Below are positions 13,826-22,241 of a DNA stretch of 31,875 bases, piece after piece (within the stretch, counting starts at the first letter, position 1; every line of letters begins with the position of its first letter). The notes beneath the pieces were generated by a model. It made no database searches and was not told the DNA's origin. It was given only the letters and a program-made list of their open reading frames with translations. The translations under genes were made by a program, and so were the position numbers. This DNA comes from CALMNV01 sp035688975 (lineage in GTDB: Bacteria; Actinomycetota; Actinomycetes; Actinomycetales; Dermatophilaceae), in contig NZ_DASSMH010000129.1 in assembly GCF_035688975.1 (NCBI RefSeq), positions 1-31,875 on the forward strand, in the 5' to 3' direction.

Positions 13826-15969
13826 GCGGGCGCAGGAGGATGTGGGCCGAGGGGTCCGTCATCCGGCGGATCAAGGTGCTCGCCACCTTGGTCCTCCTCC
13901 TGCTCGCCGTGGCGGCGGGCGCCACGCTGCAGGTCGGACGGGAGCAGGCGCAGGTCGAGGCGGCGCTGTCCACGGCGCTCGTCCCCGCCCTCGAGGCCAA
14001 CAGCACCGCGCTGCTGACGATGGCGCACGTGGACCGCGAGTGGGAGGACCAGGTCGCCGGCTCGGCGGCGGAGGGACCGCACGCCGCCCACCGAGCGGCA
14101 GCGTTGGAGCAGCTCGACCGGCTCCACGTCTTCCTCCGGCGGCCGACCCTGTCCGCCGTGGACCGGGCCGCCCTGGAGGCCCTCGAGTCGACCGCGAGGA
14201 GGGCGGCGTCGCGGTGGTTCGCCGCGGTCGACGCCGCCGCGGCGGGTTCCGGCCGCTCCGATGTCCAGACGACGGCACGGACCATCGCCCGCCGCGCCTT
14301 CGCCGACTTCATCGCCGCGAACGGCCGCCTGCAGGTGCAGCTGCGCTCGACGCGCAACGGCTTGGCCGACCAGGCGACGCACGCCGACGGTGTGCGCAAC
14401 GGGATCGCCGTCGGCGTCATGGTGGCGTCCGCGATCCTCGTCATCGGGGGGGCGACGAGCGTGATCCACTCGCTGGGTCGTCCGCTCGAGCGGCTTCGAG
14501 CGGTCGTCCAACGGCAGGGCGCCGGCGACGTCATGGCCATGGCCGACCCCGCGGACGGGCCGCTGGAGCTGCGTGCTCTCGCCCGCGAGTTCAACGACCT
14601 CACCCGGGCCAACAGCCGGCTCCACGACCAGCAGGCCGAGGCGCTGCGGCTGCACCAGATGGTGCTCGACGTGGCGGCCGCCATCGGAGCCTCCGACGAC
14701 GTCGGCAGCGCGCTCGAGCTCGTCTGCGCGAGACTGGGCATCGGCCTCGGGGCCGACCGGGTCCTGTTCTACTCGCTCGCGAAGGGCTCGTCGTCGGTCG
14801 AGGACCGGGCCGAGTGGCATCGCGAGGCGCTCCCTCCCCTGTCGCCGCTGCCGCGCTCCCTCGCCCGGCAGGTCCGGGCCATGAACCGGGCGCTGCGCGG
14901 CCAGGGCTACCTCGCCATCGAGGACCTGCGCGCGCAGCCGATGGCGAGCAACCCGCGCGCCATCGCCTTCCACCGGGCCACGGCCGCGTGGGCGGCGCTG
15001 CTCCTGCCGGTCGGCTCCGGTGGGCGCGGGCTCGGCGTGCTGGCGGTGCTCATGGTCGAGCGGCCCCGGGCATGGCGTCCAGCGGAGGTCCAGGCCGCGC
15101 AGCAGTTCGCGAACATCGCCGCGGAGACCATCGCCCAGCTGCGCCTGGCCGAGCTGCAGGAGGAGCAGGTCCGCCGCCTGATGGAGCTGGACCGGCACAA
15201 GACCGACTTCATCGGCACCGTCAGCCACGAGCTGCGGACCCCGCTGACGTCCATCAAGGGCTACGTCGAGCTGCTGGAGGACGGCGACTTCGGGGACGTC
15301 AGCCCGGGGCAGCGGACGGCTCTCGGGGTCATCGGGCGCAACGCCTCGCGCCTGGGCGGCCTCATCGAGGACCTGCTCGTGCTCAACAAGATCGAGTCGT
15401 CGGGCCTCTCCCGCTCTCTTCAGGACGTCGCGGTGACCGACCTCGTGGGGCAGGTCGTCGAGACGATCCGCCCCATGGCCGCCGCCGGCGACGTGTCGGT
15501 CGTGTGCGCCGACATCGCCGAGGACCTCTCCATCCACGTCGACCGCGGCCAGCTCGAACGCGTCCTGATCAACCTCGGCTCCAACGCCGTGAAGTTCACG
15601 CCCCGGGGCGGCACGGCGACCTTCGCCGCGCGGCCGATCGACGGGCATGTCGAGATCTCGGTGAGCGACACGGGCATCGGCATTCCGAGTGCCGATCTCG
15701 CCCGACTCTCCGAGCGCTTCTTCCGCGCCGGCAACGCGCACTCCGCGGCCATTCCCGGGACCGGCCTCGGCCTGACGATCGTGCGCAGCATCGTGGAGGG
15801 CCACGGTGGCACGCTGCGCGTCTCGTCGGTGGAGGGCAGCGGCACGACGATGCGGGTACTGCTGCCGCGCAGCGGCACCAGGGGCGAGTTGCACCCGGTG
15901 GGGGCGATCGCCGGGGGAAGGGCCGTCACCGCGCCGGAGCAGCGCCGTGGTCGCGGCGCGAGCGCCTGA
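13822..15969 (+). CDS. Membrane sensor histidine kinase (HAMP-GAF-HisKA-HATPase)
   Basis: This 715-residue protein has a helix at about 18-40 (VLATLVLLLLAVAAGATL), an extracytoplasmic mostly helical sensor region to about 190, a second helix (GIAVGVMVASAILVIGGATS) and a HAMP linker (about 212-265). A GAF-like domain follows (about 280-430), then HisKA with the phospho-histidine H469 in FIGTVSHELRTPL and a HATPase domain (N588 in LGSNAVKF, D616 in DTGIGIP, RFFRAG, GTGLGLTIV). All catalytic boxes are present, so it should be active. GTG 13822 overlaps the glycosyltransferase stop. With the receiver protein at 10952 it can form a two-component pair; the GAF domain could sense a small molecule or light/redox cofactor, which the sequence does not reveal. 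No obvious terminator follows. Confidence 0.93.
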   Translation: MSGRRRMWAEGSVIRRIKVLATLVLLLLAVAAGATLQVGREQAQVEAALSTALVPALEANSTALLTMAHVDREWEDQVAGSAAEGPHAAHRAAALEQLDRLHVFLRRPTLSAVDRAALEALESTARRAASRWFAAVDAAAAGSGRSDVQTTARTIARRAFADFIAANGRLQVQLRSTRNGLADQATHADGVRNGIAVGVMVASAILVIGGATSVIHSLGRPLERLRAVVQRQGAGDVMAMADPADGPLELRALAREFNDLTRANSRLHDQQAEALRLHQMVLDVAAAIGASDDVGSALELVCARLGIGLGADRVLFYSLAKGSSSVEDRAEWHREALPPLSPLPRSLARQVRAMNRALRGQGYLAIEDLRAQPMASNPRAIAFHRATAAWAALLLPVGSGGRGLGVLAVLMVERPRAWRPAEVQAAQQFANIAAETIAQLRLAELQEEQVRRLMELDRHKTDFIGTVSHELRTPLTSIKGYVELLEDGDFGDVSPGQRTALGVIGRNASRLGGLIEDLLVLNKIESSGLSRSLQDVAVTDLVGQVVETIRPMAAAGDVSVVCADIAEDLSIHVDRGQLERVLINLGSNAVKFTPRGGTATFAARPIDGHVEISVSDTGIGIPSADLARLSERFFRAGNAHSAAIPGTGLGLTIVRSIVEGHGGTLRVSSVEGSGTTMRVLLPRSGTRGELHPVGAIAGGRAVTAPEQRRGRGASA

Positions 15970-16095
15970 CCGGGCGGAATACACCAGCCCTGGCGGTGGT
16001 TTTGGGAGACGGTGCGCCGCTCTGGCACACTTGGCCCTTGGACCGGTTCACGGCGAGCAGATTCCCGACCCGGCCGCCCACCTCAAGGAGAGCCC

Positions 16096-16311
16096 ATGAA
16101 GAAGGACCTGCACCCCGACTACGTGGAGACCACGGTGGCCTGCACCTGTGGCAACACGTTCACCACGCGCAGCACCGCGAAGTCCGGCGCCATCTCCGCC
16201 GACGTCTGCTCGCAGTGCCACCCGTTCTACACGGGCAAGCAGAAGATCCTCGACACCGGCGGCCGGGTCGCCCGCTTCGAGGCCCGCTACGGCAAGAAGG
16301 CCGCCAAGTAG
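16096..16311 (+). CDS. rpmE: Ribosomal protein bL31, zinc-binding form
   Basis: The 71-residue protein of the large ribosomal subunit has a start MKKDLHPDY typical of bL31. CTCGNTF and CSQCHPF supply four cysteines, so this is the zinc-containing (C+) form rather than the zinc-free paralog made in zinc starvation. AAGGAG lies five bases before ATG 16096. The 126-bp gap after the kinase gene contains GGCACACTTGG around 16024-16034, a weak promoter-like stretch without a TANNNT box. It restores the normal order rho-rpmE-prfA after the four-gene insertion. Confidence 0.98.
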   Translation: MKKDLHPDYVETTVACTCGNTFTTRSTAKSGAISADVCSQCHPFYTGKQKILDTGGRVARFEARYGKKAAK

Positions 16312-16319
16312 CTCTCCGC

Positions 16320-16357
16320 ACGCCGGTCCCAGCGACACGAGTCGCCGGGGCCGGCGT
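16320..16357 (+). terminator. Strong hairpin after rpmE
   Basis: ACGCCGG-TCCC-A-GCGAC pairs with GTCGC-C-GGGG-CCGGCGT around an ACGA tetraloop. That is about 16 bp with one mismatch and one G-U pair, starting nine bases after the rpmE stop. TTCGCCTTCC follows instead of a T-tract. Confidence 0.65.
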
Positions 16358-16426
16358 TCGCCTTCCCACCCCGTCGTCGCTCGATCCGACAAGCGCTCCA
16401 ACCCGACAAGGAGGTGAGCCGCAGCC

Positions 16427-17512
16427 GTGCTGACATCCGTGCGGTCCATCCTCGAGGAGTACGCGGCCCTCGAGCGACGACTCTCCGATCCGGCCGTCCA
16501 CTCCGACCAGGAGGTCGTGCGCGGCCTCAACAAGAGGTATGCCGCGCTCGCGCCGACGGTCGCCGCCGCCCGTGCCTGGGAGGCGGCCCGGGACGACCTC
16601 GCAGCGGCCCGCGAGCTCGCGGCCGAGGACGCGGAGATCGCCGACGAGGTGCCCGCGCTCGAGGCCACGGCGCAGGCCGCCGAAGCAGCCCTACGGCGCC
16701 TGCTCATCCCCCGCGACCCCGACGACGACCGGGCCGTGATCCTCGAGGTCAAGGCCGGGGAGGGTGGCGACGAGTCCGCCCTCTTCGCCGGGGACCTGCT
16801 GCGGATGTACCTGCGGTACGCCGAGCGCCGCGGCTGGCAGGCCGTCGTCGAGGACACGACCGAGTCCGACCTGGGCGGCTACAAGGACGTGCGGGTCTCG
16901 ATCCGCGCCAAGGGGGCGCCCGGGCCGGGGGAGGGCCCGTGGGCGCGCCTCAAGTACGAGGGGGGCGTGCACCGGGTGCAGCGGGTGCCCGTGACCGAAT
17001 CCCAGGGCCGCATCCACACCTCCGCGGCGGGCGTGCTCGTCATGCCCGAGGTGGAGGACCCCGCCGAGGTGGACCTGCAGCCGAGCGACCTGCGGATCGA
17101 CGTCTACCGCTCGTCGGGGCCGGGTGGCCAGAGCGTCAACACGACCGACTCCGCCGTGCGCATCACCCACCTCCCGACCGGCCTGGTCGTCTCGTGCCAG
17201 AACGAGAAGTCACAGCTGCAGAACAAGGAGGCGGCGCTGCGGGTCCTGCGGGCGCGGCTGCACCAGCTCGCCCAGGACGAGGCCGTCGCCGAGGCGTCGG
17301 CGGCCCGCCGGTCCCAGGTCCGCACCGTCGACCGGTCCGAGCGGATCCGCACCTACAACTTCCCGGAGAACCGGATCTCCGACCACCGCACCGGCTACAA
17401 GGCCTACAACCTCGACGCGGTCCTCGACGGCGACCTCGACCCGGTCGTGCAGTCGGCGCTCGACGCCGACGAGGCGGCGAAGCTCGCCGAGCTTGCCGGC
17501 GCGTCGACGTGA
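16427..17512 (+). CDS. prfA: Peptide chain release factor 1
   Basis: RF1 reads UAA and UAG and triggers peptide release. The 361-residue length is standard. The tripeptide anticodon region is P188-V189-T190 in VPVTESQGRIHTS, the RF1 rather than RF2 signature. The GGQ catalytic loop is residues 233-235 (SSGPGGQSVNTTDSAV). GTG 16427 is preceded by AAGGAGGTGA, a near-perfect Shine-Dalgarno sequence nine bases away. Its stop overlaps the prmC start (GTGA); PrmC methylates the GGQ glutamine of this very protein, so the pairing is functional. Confidence 0.98.
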   Translation: MLTSVRSILEEYAALERRLSDPAVHSDQEVVRGLNKRYAALAPTVAAARAWEAARDDLAAARELAAEDAEIADEVPALEATAQAAEAALRRLLIPRDPDDDRAVILEVKAGEGGDESALFAGDLLRMYLRYAERRGWQAVVEDTTESDLGGYKDVRVSIRAKGAPGPGEGPWARLKYEGGVHRVQRVPVTESQGRIHTSAAGVLVMPEVEDPAEVDLQPSDLRIDVYRSSGPGGQSVNTTDSAVRITHLPTGLVVSCQNEKSQLQNKEAALRVLRARLHQLAQDEAVAEASAARRSQVRTVDRSERIRTYNFPENRISDHRTGYKAYNLDAVLDGDLDPVVQSALDADEAAKLAELAGAST

Positions 17513-18408
17513 CCGACCTGCGCCGGGCCGTGCGGGAGGCGACGGCCGTGCTCGTGGGCGCGGGGATCGAGTCGGCCTCCGCCGACGCGGTGGCCCTTGC
17601 CGCCCACGTGCTGCGCGTCGAGCCCGCGGAGGTGCGCCGACTCCTCGTCCTCGGAGGCCGGGCGGTGCCGGAGTCGTATGCCGCCCTCGTCCACGACAGG
17701 GCCCGGCGGGTGCCGCTGCAGCACCTCACCGGGCAGGCCCACTTCCGCCGGCTCACCCTTTCCGTCGGGCCGGGCGTGTTCGTGCCGCGACCCGAGACGG
17801 AGGTCCTCGTCGGCCTGGCGCTCGAGGAGGTCGACCGCCTGGAGCGCGGTGACCGTCCTCGGGGGGCCGGCGGCGGGTGCGGCGCCCGGGACGGCATACG
17901 GCTCGTGGACCTGTGCAGCGGCTCGGGTGCGATCCCGCTCGCCGTCAAGGAGGAGCGGCCGGCGGTGCGGGTGCGTGGGATCGAGCTGTCGCCCGAGGCG
18001 CTCGCCTGGGGCACGCGCAACCGCGACGTGCTGGGGCTCGACGTCGAGCTCGTCCAGGGGGACGCGACCCGGCCGTGCTTCCACGACTGGCGGGGGACCG
18101 TGGACGTCGTGACGGTCAACCCGCCGTACATTCCCGTGGGGGCCGTCCCCCTCGATCCCGAGGTGCGCGACCACGACCCCGAGCTGGCCCTCTACGGCGG
18201 CAGCGAGGACGGGCTCGCCATCCCGCTCGCGGTCGCCACGGTCGCGGCGGAGCTGCTGCGCCCCGGTGGTCTCGTGCTGATGGAGCACGCCGAGGCGCAG
18301 GGTGACTCGCTGCCGCGGGCCCTCGCCGCGGCAGGCCCCTGGACCGACGTGGCCGACCACGCGGACCTCGCCGGCCGTCCGCGGGTGGCGGCTGCTCGAC
18401 GGCGCTGA
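17509..18408 (+). CDS. prmC: Release factor glutamine methyltransferase
   Basis: PrmC transfers a methyl group from S-adenosylmethionine to the GGQ glutamine of RF1 and RF2. The 299-residue protein has a helical N-terminal substrate-binding domain (PLQHLTGQAHF, then VFVPRPETEVLV), a SAM-binding motif DLCSGSGAI starting at D134, and the catalytic N204-P-P-Y207 in VTVNPPYIP. A Gly/Arg-rich loop at about 115-127 between the domains is an actinobacterial variation. GTG 17509 overlaps the prfA stop by four bases, implying translational coupling. Confidence 0.96.
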   Translation: MTDLRRAVREATAVLVGAGIESASADAVALAAHVLRVEPAEVRRLLVLGGRAVPESYAALVHDRARRVPLQHLTGQAHFRRLTLSVGPGVFVPRPETEVLVGLALEEVDRLERGDRPRGAGGGCGARDGIRLVDLCSGSGAIPLAVKEERPAVRVRGIELSPEALAWGTRNRDVLGLDVELVQGDATRPCFHDWRGTVDVVTVNPPYIPVGAVPLDPEVRDHDPELALYGGSEDGLAIPLAVATVAAELLRPGGLVLMEHAEAQGDSLPRALAAAGPWTDVADHADLAGRPRVAAARRR

Positions 18409-18444
18409 CGCCCCGGCTGCCGCGTGCGTTGCGGGACGCACGAC

Positions 18445-18450
18445 TACCCT
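18445..18450 (+). promoter_or_regulatory. Candidate -10 box for leaderless tsaC
   Basis: TACCCT ends seven bases before ATG 18458, the spacing of a leaderless transcript. No ribosome site is visible before the ATG. A -35 box is not evident. Confidence 0.35.
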
Positions 18451-18457
18451 CGGGGCC

Positions 18458-19144
18458 ATGAGCGAGGTTCATGACTGCTCCGACCCGGCCACCCGCGCGG
18501 CGGCCGTCGAGGCCGCCGCCGCAGCCGTGCGCGCCGGCGAGCTCGTCGTGCTGCCCACCGACACCGTCTACGGCATCGGCTGCGACGCCTTCGACGCCGA
18601 CGCGGTGGCGTCGGTGCTCGTGACGAAGGGCCGCGGTCGCGACATGCCGCCACCCGTGCTCATCCCGACGGCCCGGACCGCCCACGGTCTCGCGACGCAC
18701 ATTCCCGACTACGCCACGACGCTGATGGAACGCTTCTGGCCGGGCCCGCTCACCCTCGTCCTCGAGGCGCAGACGTCGCTGCACTGGGACCTCGGGGAGA
18801 CCAACGGCACCGTCGCGCTGCGCGTCCCTGCCGACGACGTCGCCCTCGAGCTGCTCGGCGAGATCGGGCCGATGGCGGTGACGAGCGCGAACACCACCGG
18901 TGAGCCGGCGGCGCGCACCGTGGCAGAGGCCGAGGCCATGCTCGGCGAGGCCGTGGCCGTCTACCTCGACGCCGGCGAGATGCGATCCCATGAGCCCTCG
19001 ACCATCGTCGACTGCACCGGACCGGCCCCGGTGACTCTGCGGCAGGGCGCCCTGCCGCAGGCCGACATCGACGCCGCCCTGGCACCCGAGCCTCCCGTCT
19101 CGCCACCGGAGAGCCCCGAGTCGGGACAGCAGCCGGCGCTCTAG
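18458..19144 (+). CDS. tsaC: L-threonylcarbamoyladenylate synthase (Sua5/YrdC family)
   Basis: The enzyme makes threonylcarbamoyl-AMP from threonine, bicarbonate and ATP, the first step of the t6A37 modification of ANN-reading tRNAs. The 228-residue protein contains LVVLPTDTVYGIGCDAF, the ATP-binding VTKGRGRDMPPPVLI, RFWPGPLTLVL, TVALRVPADD and MAVTSANTTGEPA, all family signatures. It is the single-domain form; the C-terminal tail (PEPPVSPPESPE) is Pro-rich and likely disordered. It follows prmC after 49 bp and may have its own leaderless promoter. Confidence 0.95.
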   Translation: MSEVHDCSDPATRAAAVEAAAAAVRAGELVVLPTDTVYGIGCDAFDADAVASVLVTKGRGRDMPPPVLIPTARTAHGLATHIPDYATTLMERFWPGPLTLVLEAQTSLHWDLGETNGTVALRVPADDVALELLGEIGPMAVTSANTTGEPAARTVAEAEAMLGEAVAVYLDAGEMRSHEPSTIVDCTGPAPVTLRQGALPQADIDAALAPEPPVSPPESPESGQQPAL

Positions 19145-19192
19145 AGTTGGTCGCACAGCCGCTTCGCCCCGCCGACGACCCGGGAGTTCCCC

Positions 19193-20476
19193 ATGTCAGC
19201 TGACCAGACGTTCTACGGCTCCGACTTCGGCGCCCTGCAGACCTTCGACCCCGACATCGCGGGCGTCCTGCTGTCGGAGCTGGACCGCATCCGTGGCGGC
19301 CTGCAGCTCATCGCGAGCGAGAACATCTCCTCCCCGGCCGTCCTCACCGCGCTCGGCTCCACGTTGTCGAACAAGTACGCCGAGGGGTATCCGGGCCGGC
19401 GCTACTACGGCGGGTGCGCCGAGGTCGACAAGGCCGAGACGATCGCCATCGAGCGGGCCAAGGAGCTCTTCGGCGCCGAGCACGCCAACGTGCAGCCCCA
19501 CTCGGGGGCCAGTGCCAACCAGGCCGTCTACGGCGCCTTCCTCAAGCCCGGCGACACCTTCCTCGCCATGTCGCTGCCGATGGGCGGGCACCTCACGCAC
19601 GGCAGCAAGGTCTCCTTCTCCGGCAAGTGGTTCAACGCCGTCGGCTACGGCGTCGACAGGCAGACCGAGGACATCGACTACGCGCAGGTCGCCGAGCTCG
19701 CCCGCGAGCACCGGCCCAAGCTCATCTGCGCCGGGGGGTCGGCGATCCCGCGGCTCATCGACTTCGAGTTCTTCCGCAACCTCGCCGACGAAGTGGGGGC
19801 GGTCTTCTGGGTGGACGCGGCGCACTTCATCGGCCTCGTGGCGGGCAAGGCGATCCCCTCGCCGGTCCCGTATGCCGACGTCGTGACCTTCACGACGCAC
19901 AAGGTGCTCCGCGGTCCGCGCTCCGGCGCCCTCGTGTGCACGGCCGAGCATGCCGCGGCCCTCGACAAGGCGGTCTTCCCGATGATGCAGGGCGGCCCGC
20001 AGATGCACACCATCGCGGCCAAGGCCGTCAACTTCAAGGAGGCCGCGACCCCGGAGTACGCGCGGTATGCCGCGGACGTCATCGCCAACTCCAAGCAGCT
20101 GGCCGCCAGCCTCCTCGAGCTCGGCCTCCGTCCGACGACGGGCGGCACGGACACGCACCTGTCGCTGCTCGACCTGCAGGGCGTCGGCGTCACCGGCAAG
20201 GACGCCGAGGCTCGCGCCGACGCCGCCGGCATCGTCCTCAACAAGAACGCCATCCCCTTCGACCCGCAGAAGCCCAACATCGCCTCGGGCATCCGCGTCG
20301 GCACGCCGTCCGTGACGACGCAGGGCATGGGCATCGAGGAGATGAAGCACATCGCCGCGCTCATCCACCGGGCGGTCACCGAGGGCGACGCCGACCCCGA
20401 CCACCCCGTGAGCAAGGAGGTCCGCGCGGAGGTCACCGACCTGGTGACGCGCTTCCCGGCATACCCTCGCGGGTGA
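19193..20476 (+). CDS. glyA: Serine hydroxymethyltransferase
   Basis: GlyA interconverts serine plus tetrahydrofolate with glycine plus methylene-tetrahydrofolate, the main source of one-carbon units. The 427-residue length is normal. The N-terminal LIASEN, YAEGYPGRRYYGG and QPHSGASANQAVY blocks are canonical. The PLP lysine is K237 in TTHKVLRGPRSG. Some usually conserved positions differ: SAIPR where SAYPR is common, DAAHFIGLVAG where DMAHFAGLVA is common, and FTTHKV for TTTHKT. The aspartate, histidine and lysine needed for catalysis remain. ATG 19193 has GGGAG seven bases upstream. Mycobacteria lack glyA at this place in the block. A hairpin follows the stop. Confidence 0.96.
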   Translation: MSADQTFYGSDFGALQTFDPDIAGVLLSELDRIRGGLQLIASENISSPAVLTALGSTLSNKYAEGYPGRRYYGGCAEVDKAETIAIERAKELFGAEHANVQPHSGASANQAVYGAFLKPGDTFLAMSLPMGGHLTHGSKVSFSGKWFNAVGYGVDRQTEDIDYAQVAELAREHRPKLICAGGSAIPRLIDFEFFRNLADEVGAVFWVDAAHFIGLVAGKAIPSPVPYADVVTFTTHKVLRGPRSGALVCTAEHAAALDKAVFPMMQGGPQMHTIAAKAVNFKEAATPEYARYAADVIANSKQLAASLLELGLRPTTGGTDTHLSLLDLQGVGVTGKDAEARADAAGIVLNKNAIPFDPQKPNIASGIRVGTPSVTTQGMGIEEMKHIAALIHRAVTEGDADPDHPVSKEVRAEVTDLVTRFPAYPRG

Positions 20477-20484
20477 CGCGCACG

Positions 20485-20518
20485 CCGGGAGGGGCCCCGG
20501 GCACGGTGCCCCTCCCGG
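20485..20518 (+). terminator. Hairpin terminator after glyA
   Basis: CCGGGAGGGGC and GCCCCTCCCGG form a perfect 11-bp stem around a 12-nt loop, eight bases after the glyA stop and 22 bp before the wecA start. There is no T-tract. Confidence 0.55.
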
Positions 20519-20540
20519 GTCCGCGTGACAAGGTGGACCC

Positions 20541-21638
20541 GTGCACGAGTACGTCCTGATCCTCATCGTCGCCGCTGGGGTCACCTACCTCGTGACGCCG
20601 TTCGTGCGCAGCCTCGCCGTCGCGACCGGCGCGTTCACCGCCGTCCGGGAGCGCGACGTGCACACGACGCCCATCCCGCGGCTCGGGGGAGTGGGCATCT
20701 ACCTCGGCTTCGTGGCCGCCGCGCTCGTGGCGCGGTCACTGCCCTACCTCGGCACCCTCTTCTCCGACCGGCAGATCCTCGGGGTCCTCGCGGCCGGCGG
20801 CATCGTGTGCCTCCTCGGCGCGTTCGACGACATCCGCGAGCTGGACTGGCTCACCAAGCTCGCGGGCCAGATCCTCGCCGCGGGCCTCATGTCCTACACG
20901 GGCGTCCAGCTGCTGTCCCTGCCGGTCTTCGGTGTGACCGTCCTGCCGACGCCGGTCCTCGTGGCCGTCACGGTCGTGATCGTCATCGTGTCCACCAACG
21001 CGGTCAACTTCATCGACGGTCTCGACGGCCTGGCCGCCGGCGTCGTCGGCATCGCCGCGCTCGCCTTCTTCACCTACTCCTACATCGTGTCCCGCTCGTT
21101 CGTGCCCGCCAACGTCTTCTCGACCGCGACCTTCATCTCGGCCGCGCTGCTCGGCTGCTGCGCCGGCTTCCTGCCGCACAACTTCCATCCCGCCCGTCTC
21201 TTCATGGGCGACTCCGGCGCCCTCACCCTCGGCCTGCTCCTGTCCGCGGCGACGATCACCCTGACCGGGCACGTGGACTCGAGCCAGGTCTCGGCCAACC
21301 AGGCGACGGCCGCCTTCCTGCCGATCCTCGTGCCGCTCGCCGTGGTGCTGCTGCCGCTCCTCGACATGGTGCTCGCCGTGGTCCGGCGCACCCGGGCCGG
21401 GCAGCGCCCGTGGCACCCGGACGCCCAGCACCTGCACCACCGGATGCTCGCCATCGGGCACGGCCACCGGCGGGCGGTGCTCATCCTCTACCTGTGGGCT
21501 GCCATCGTGGCGATGGGCTCGGTCTCCTTCGTCATCTGGGACGGCTGGACGCCGCTCGTGGCGGTCCTCGGCGCCGCGGCGGTCGGCGCCGTCCTCACGG
21601 TCGGCCTGCCCAGGTGGAGCCCGGCCAAGCGCTTGTGA
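20541..21638 (+). CDS. wecA: UDP-GlcNAc:undecaprenyl-phosphate GlcNAc-1-phosphate transferase
   Basis: This integral membrane enzyme (WecA/TagO/Rfe, MraY superfamily) loads GlcNAc-1-phosphate on the polyprenyl carrier to start a wall or exopolysaccharide polymer; in mycobacteria the counterpart starts the arabinogalactan linker. The 365-residue protein has about 10-11 hydrophobic helices. Signatures are TPIPRLGGVGIYLGF, the metal-binding FDDIRELDW, NAVNFIDGLDGLAAG, FMGDSGALTLG and the cytoplasmic HLHHRML histidine motif. GTG 20541 has AAGGTGG five bases upstream. It directly precedes the atp genes, as in mycobacteria, and its stop codon lies within a CRP-like site. Confidence 0.94.
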   Translation: MHEYVLILIVAAGVTYLVTPFVRSLAVATGAFTAVRERDVHTTPIPRLGGVGIYLGFVAAALVARSLPYLGTLFSDRQILGVLAAGGIVCLLGAFDDIRELDWLTKLAGQILAAGLMSYTGVQLLSLPVFGVTVLPTPVLVAVTVVIVIVSTNAVNFIDGLDGLAAGVVGIAALAFFTYSYIVSRSFVPANVFSTATFISAALLGCCAGFLPHNFHPARLFMGDSGALTLGLLLSAATITLTGHVDSSQVSANQATAAFLPILVPLAVVLLPLLDMVLAVVRRTRAGQRPWHPDAQHLHHRMLAIGHGHRRAVLILYLWAAIVAMGSVSFVIWDGWTPLVAVLGAAAVGAVLTVGLPRWSPAKRL

Positions 21639-21651
21639 TACCTTTCACAAG
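21632..21651. promoter_or_regulatory. CRP/GlxR-type operator upstream of the atp genes
   Basis: CTTGTGA-N6-TCACAAG is a perfect 7-bp palindrome containing the full CRP consensus TGTGA-N6-TCACA. It overlaps the wecA stop codon and is centred about 84 bp before the atpI start. A third half-site TGTGAAA at 21667-21673 forms a second inverted repeat with TTTCACA at 21643-21649. The surrounding 21639-21700 is AT-richer than its flanks and may hold the promoter. Cyclic-AMP control of the ATP synthase genes is the inference. Confidence 0.65.
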
Positions 21652-21725
21652 GTCCCGAGGACACGCTGTGAAAACGCGGCGAAACCACTGGTAGACCCCC
21701 GATCCCCGTAGCAGACCGGAGCGAC

Positions 21726-22184
21726 GTGACCAGGAGCAAGGCCGCAGACCGCGGGCGTCCGCACGTCGCCTTCTCGGTGATCCTGCGCGGCGCCCTGCCG
21801 CCCGCAGCCGTGGCCGGGGTGCTCAGCGCCGTCGTCCTCGCCGTGACGGGCGGGGTCGGGGCCGGGCTGGCCGGGCTGGCCGGGGTCGCGATCGCCCTGG
21901 CCTTCTTCACGTCCGGGCTCGTGGCCGTGAGCCGCATCGTCGTCGACACCGGCAACCCCATGCTCTTCATGGCCGTCGGCATGACCGTCTACCTCGCCCA
22001 GATCATCGCCCTGTTCCTCGTGCTGCTCGTCGCCCGCGGCATCGACGGGTTCGACAGCCGCTCGGCCGGCATCGCCATGCTCGTCACGGTGCTGGTCTGG
22101 CAGGCGGCCCAGATACGGGCCTGGCGACACGCGCGGGTCCCCGTCTACGACGGCACCCCGGGCGGCCCCGAGGCGGCGCCATGA
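21726..22184 (+). CDS. atpI: ATP synthase protein I-like membrane protein
   Basis: This 152-residue protein has four hydrophobic segments (about 24-42, 45-70, 75-98, 108-130), and a basic start and C-terminal tail. AtpI-like proteins sit just upstream of atpB and are thought to help assemble the c-ring. Sequence similarity in this family is low, so the call rests on topology, size and place. GTG 21726 has GGAG five bases upstream. The 169-bp gap to atpB is larger than the other gaps in the cluster. Confidence 0.8.
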   Translation: MTRSKAADRGRPHVAFSVILRGALPPAAVAGVLSAVVLAVTGGVGAGLAGLAGVAIALAFFTSGLVAVSRIVVDTGNPMLFMAVGMTVYLAQIIALFLVLLVARGIDGFDSRSAGIAMLVTVLVWQAAQIRAWRHARVPVYDGTPGGPEAAP

Positions 22185-22235
22185 GCCCCCGCCGATGCCC
22201 GGGACGTGGGCGCGCAAGGGCATCGCGAAGTCCGG

Positions 22236-22241
22236 TAGCGT
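22236..22241 (+). promoter_or_regulatory. Candidate internal -10 box before atpB
   Basis: TAGCGT fits TANNNT in the 169-bp gap between atpI and atpB. No clear -35 box is seen. The rest of 22185-22353 shows nothing recognisable apart from the atpB ribosome site GAGGAGAGG. Confidence 0.25.

Noticed and set aside
19145..19192. Glycine riboswitch before glyA
   Set aside because: Only 48 bases are available between tsaC and glyA, too short for a glycine aptamer, and no matching motif is seen.
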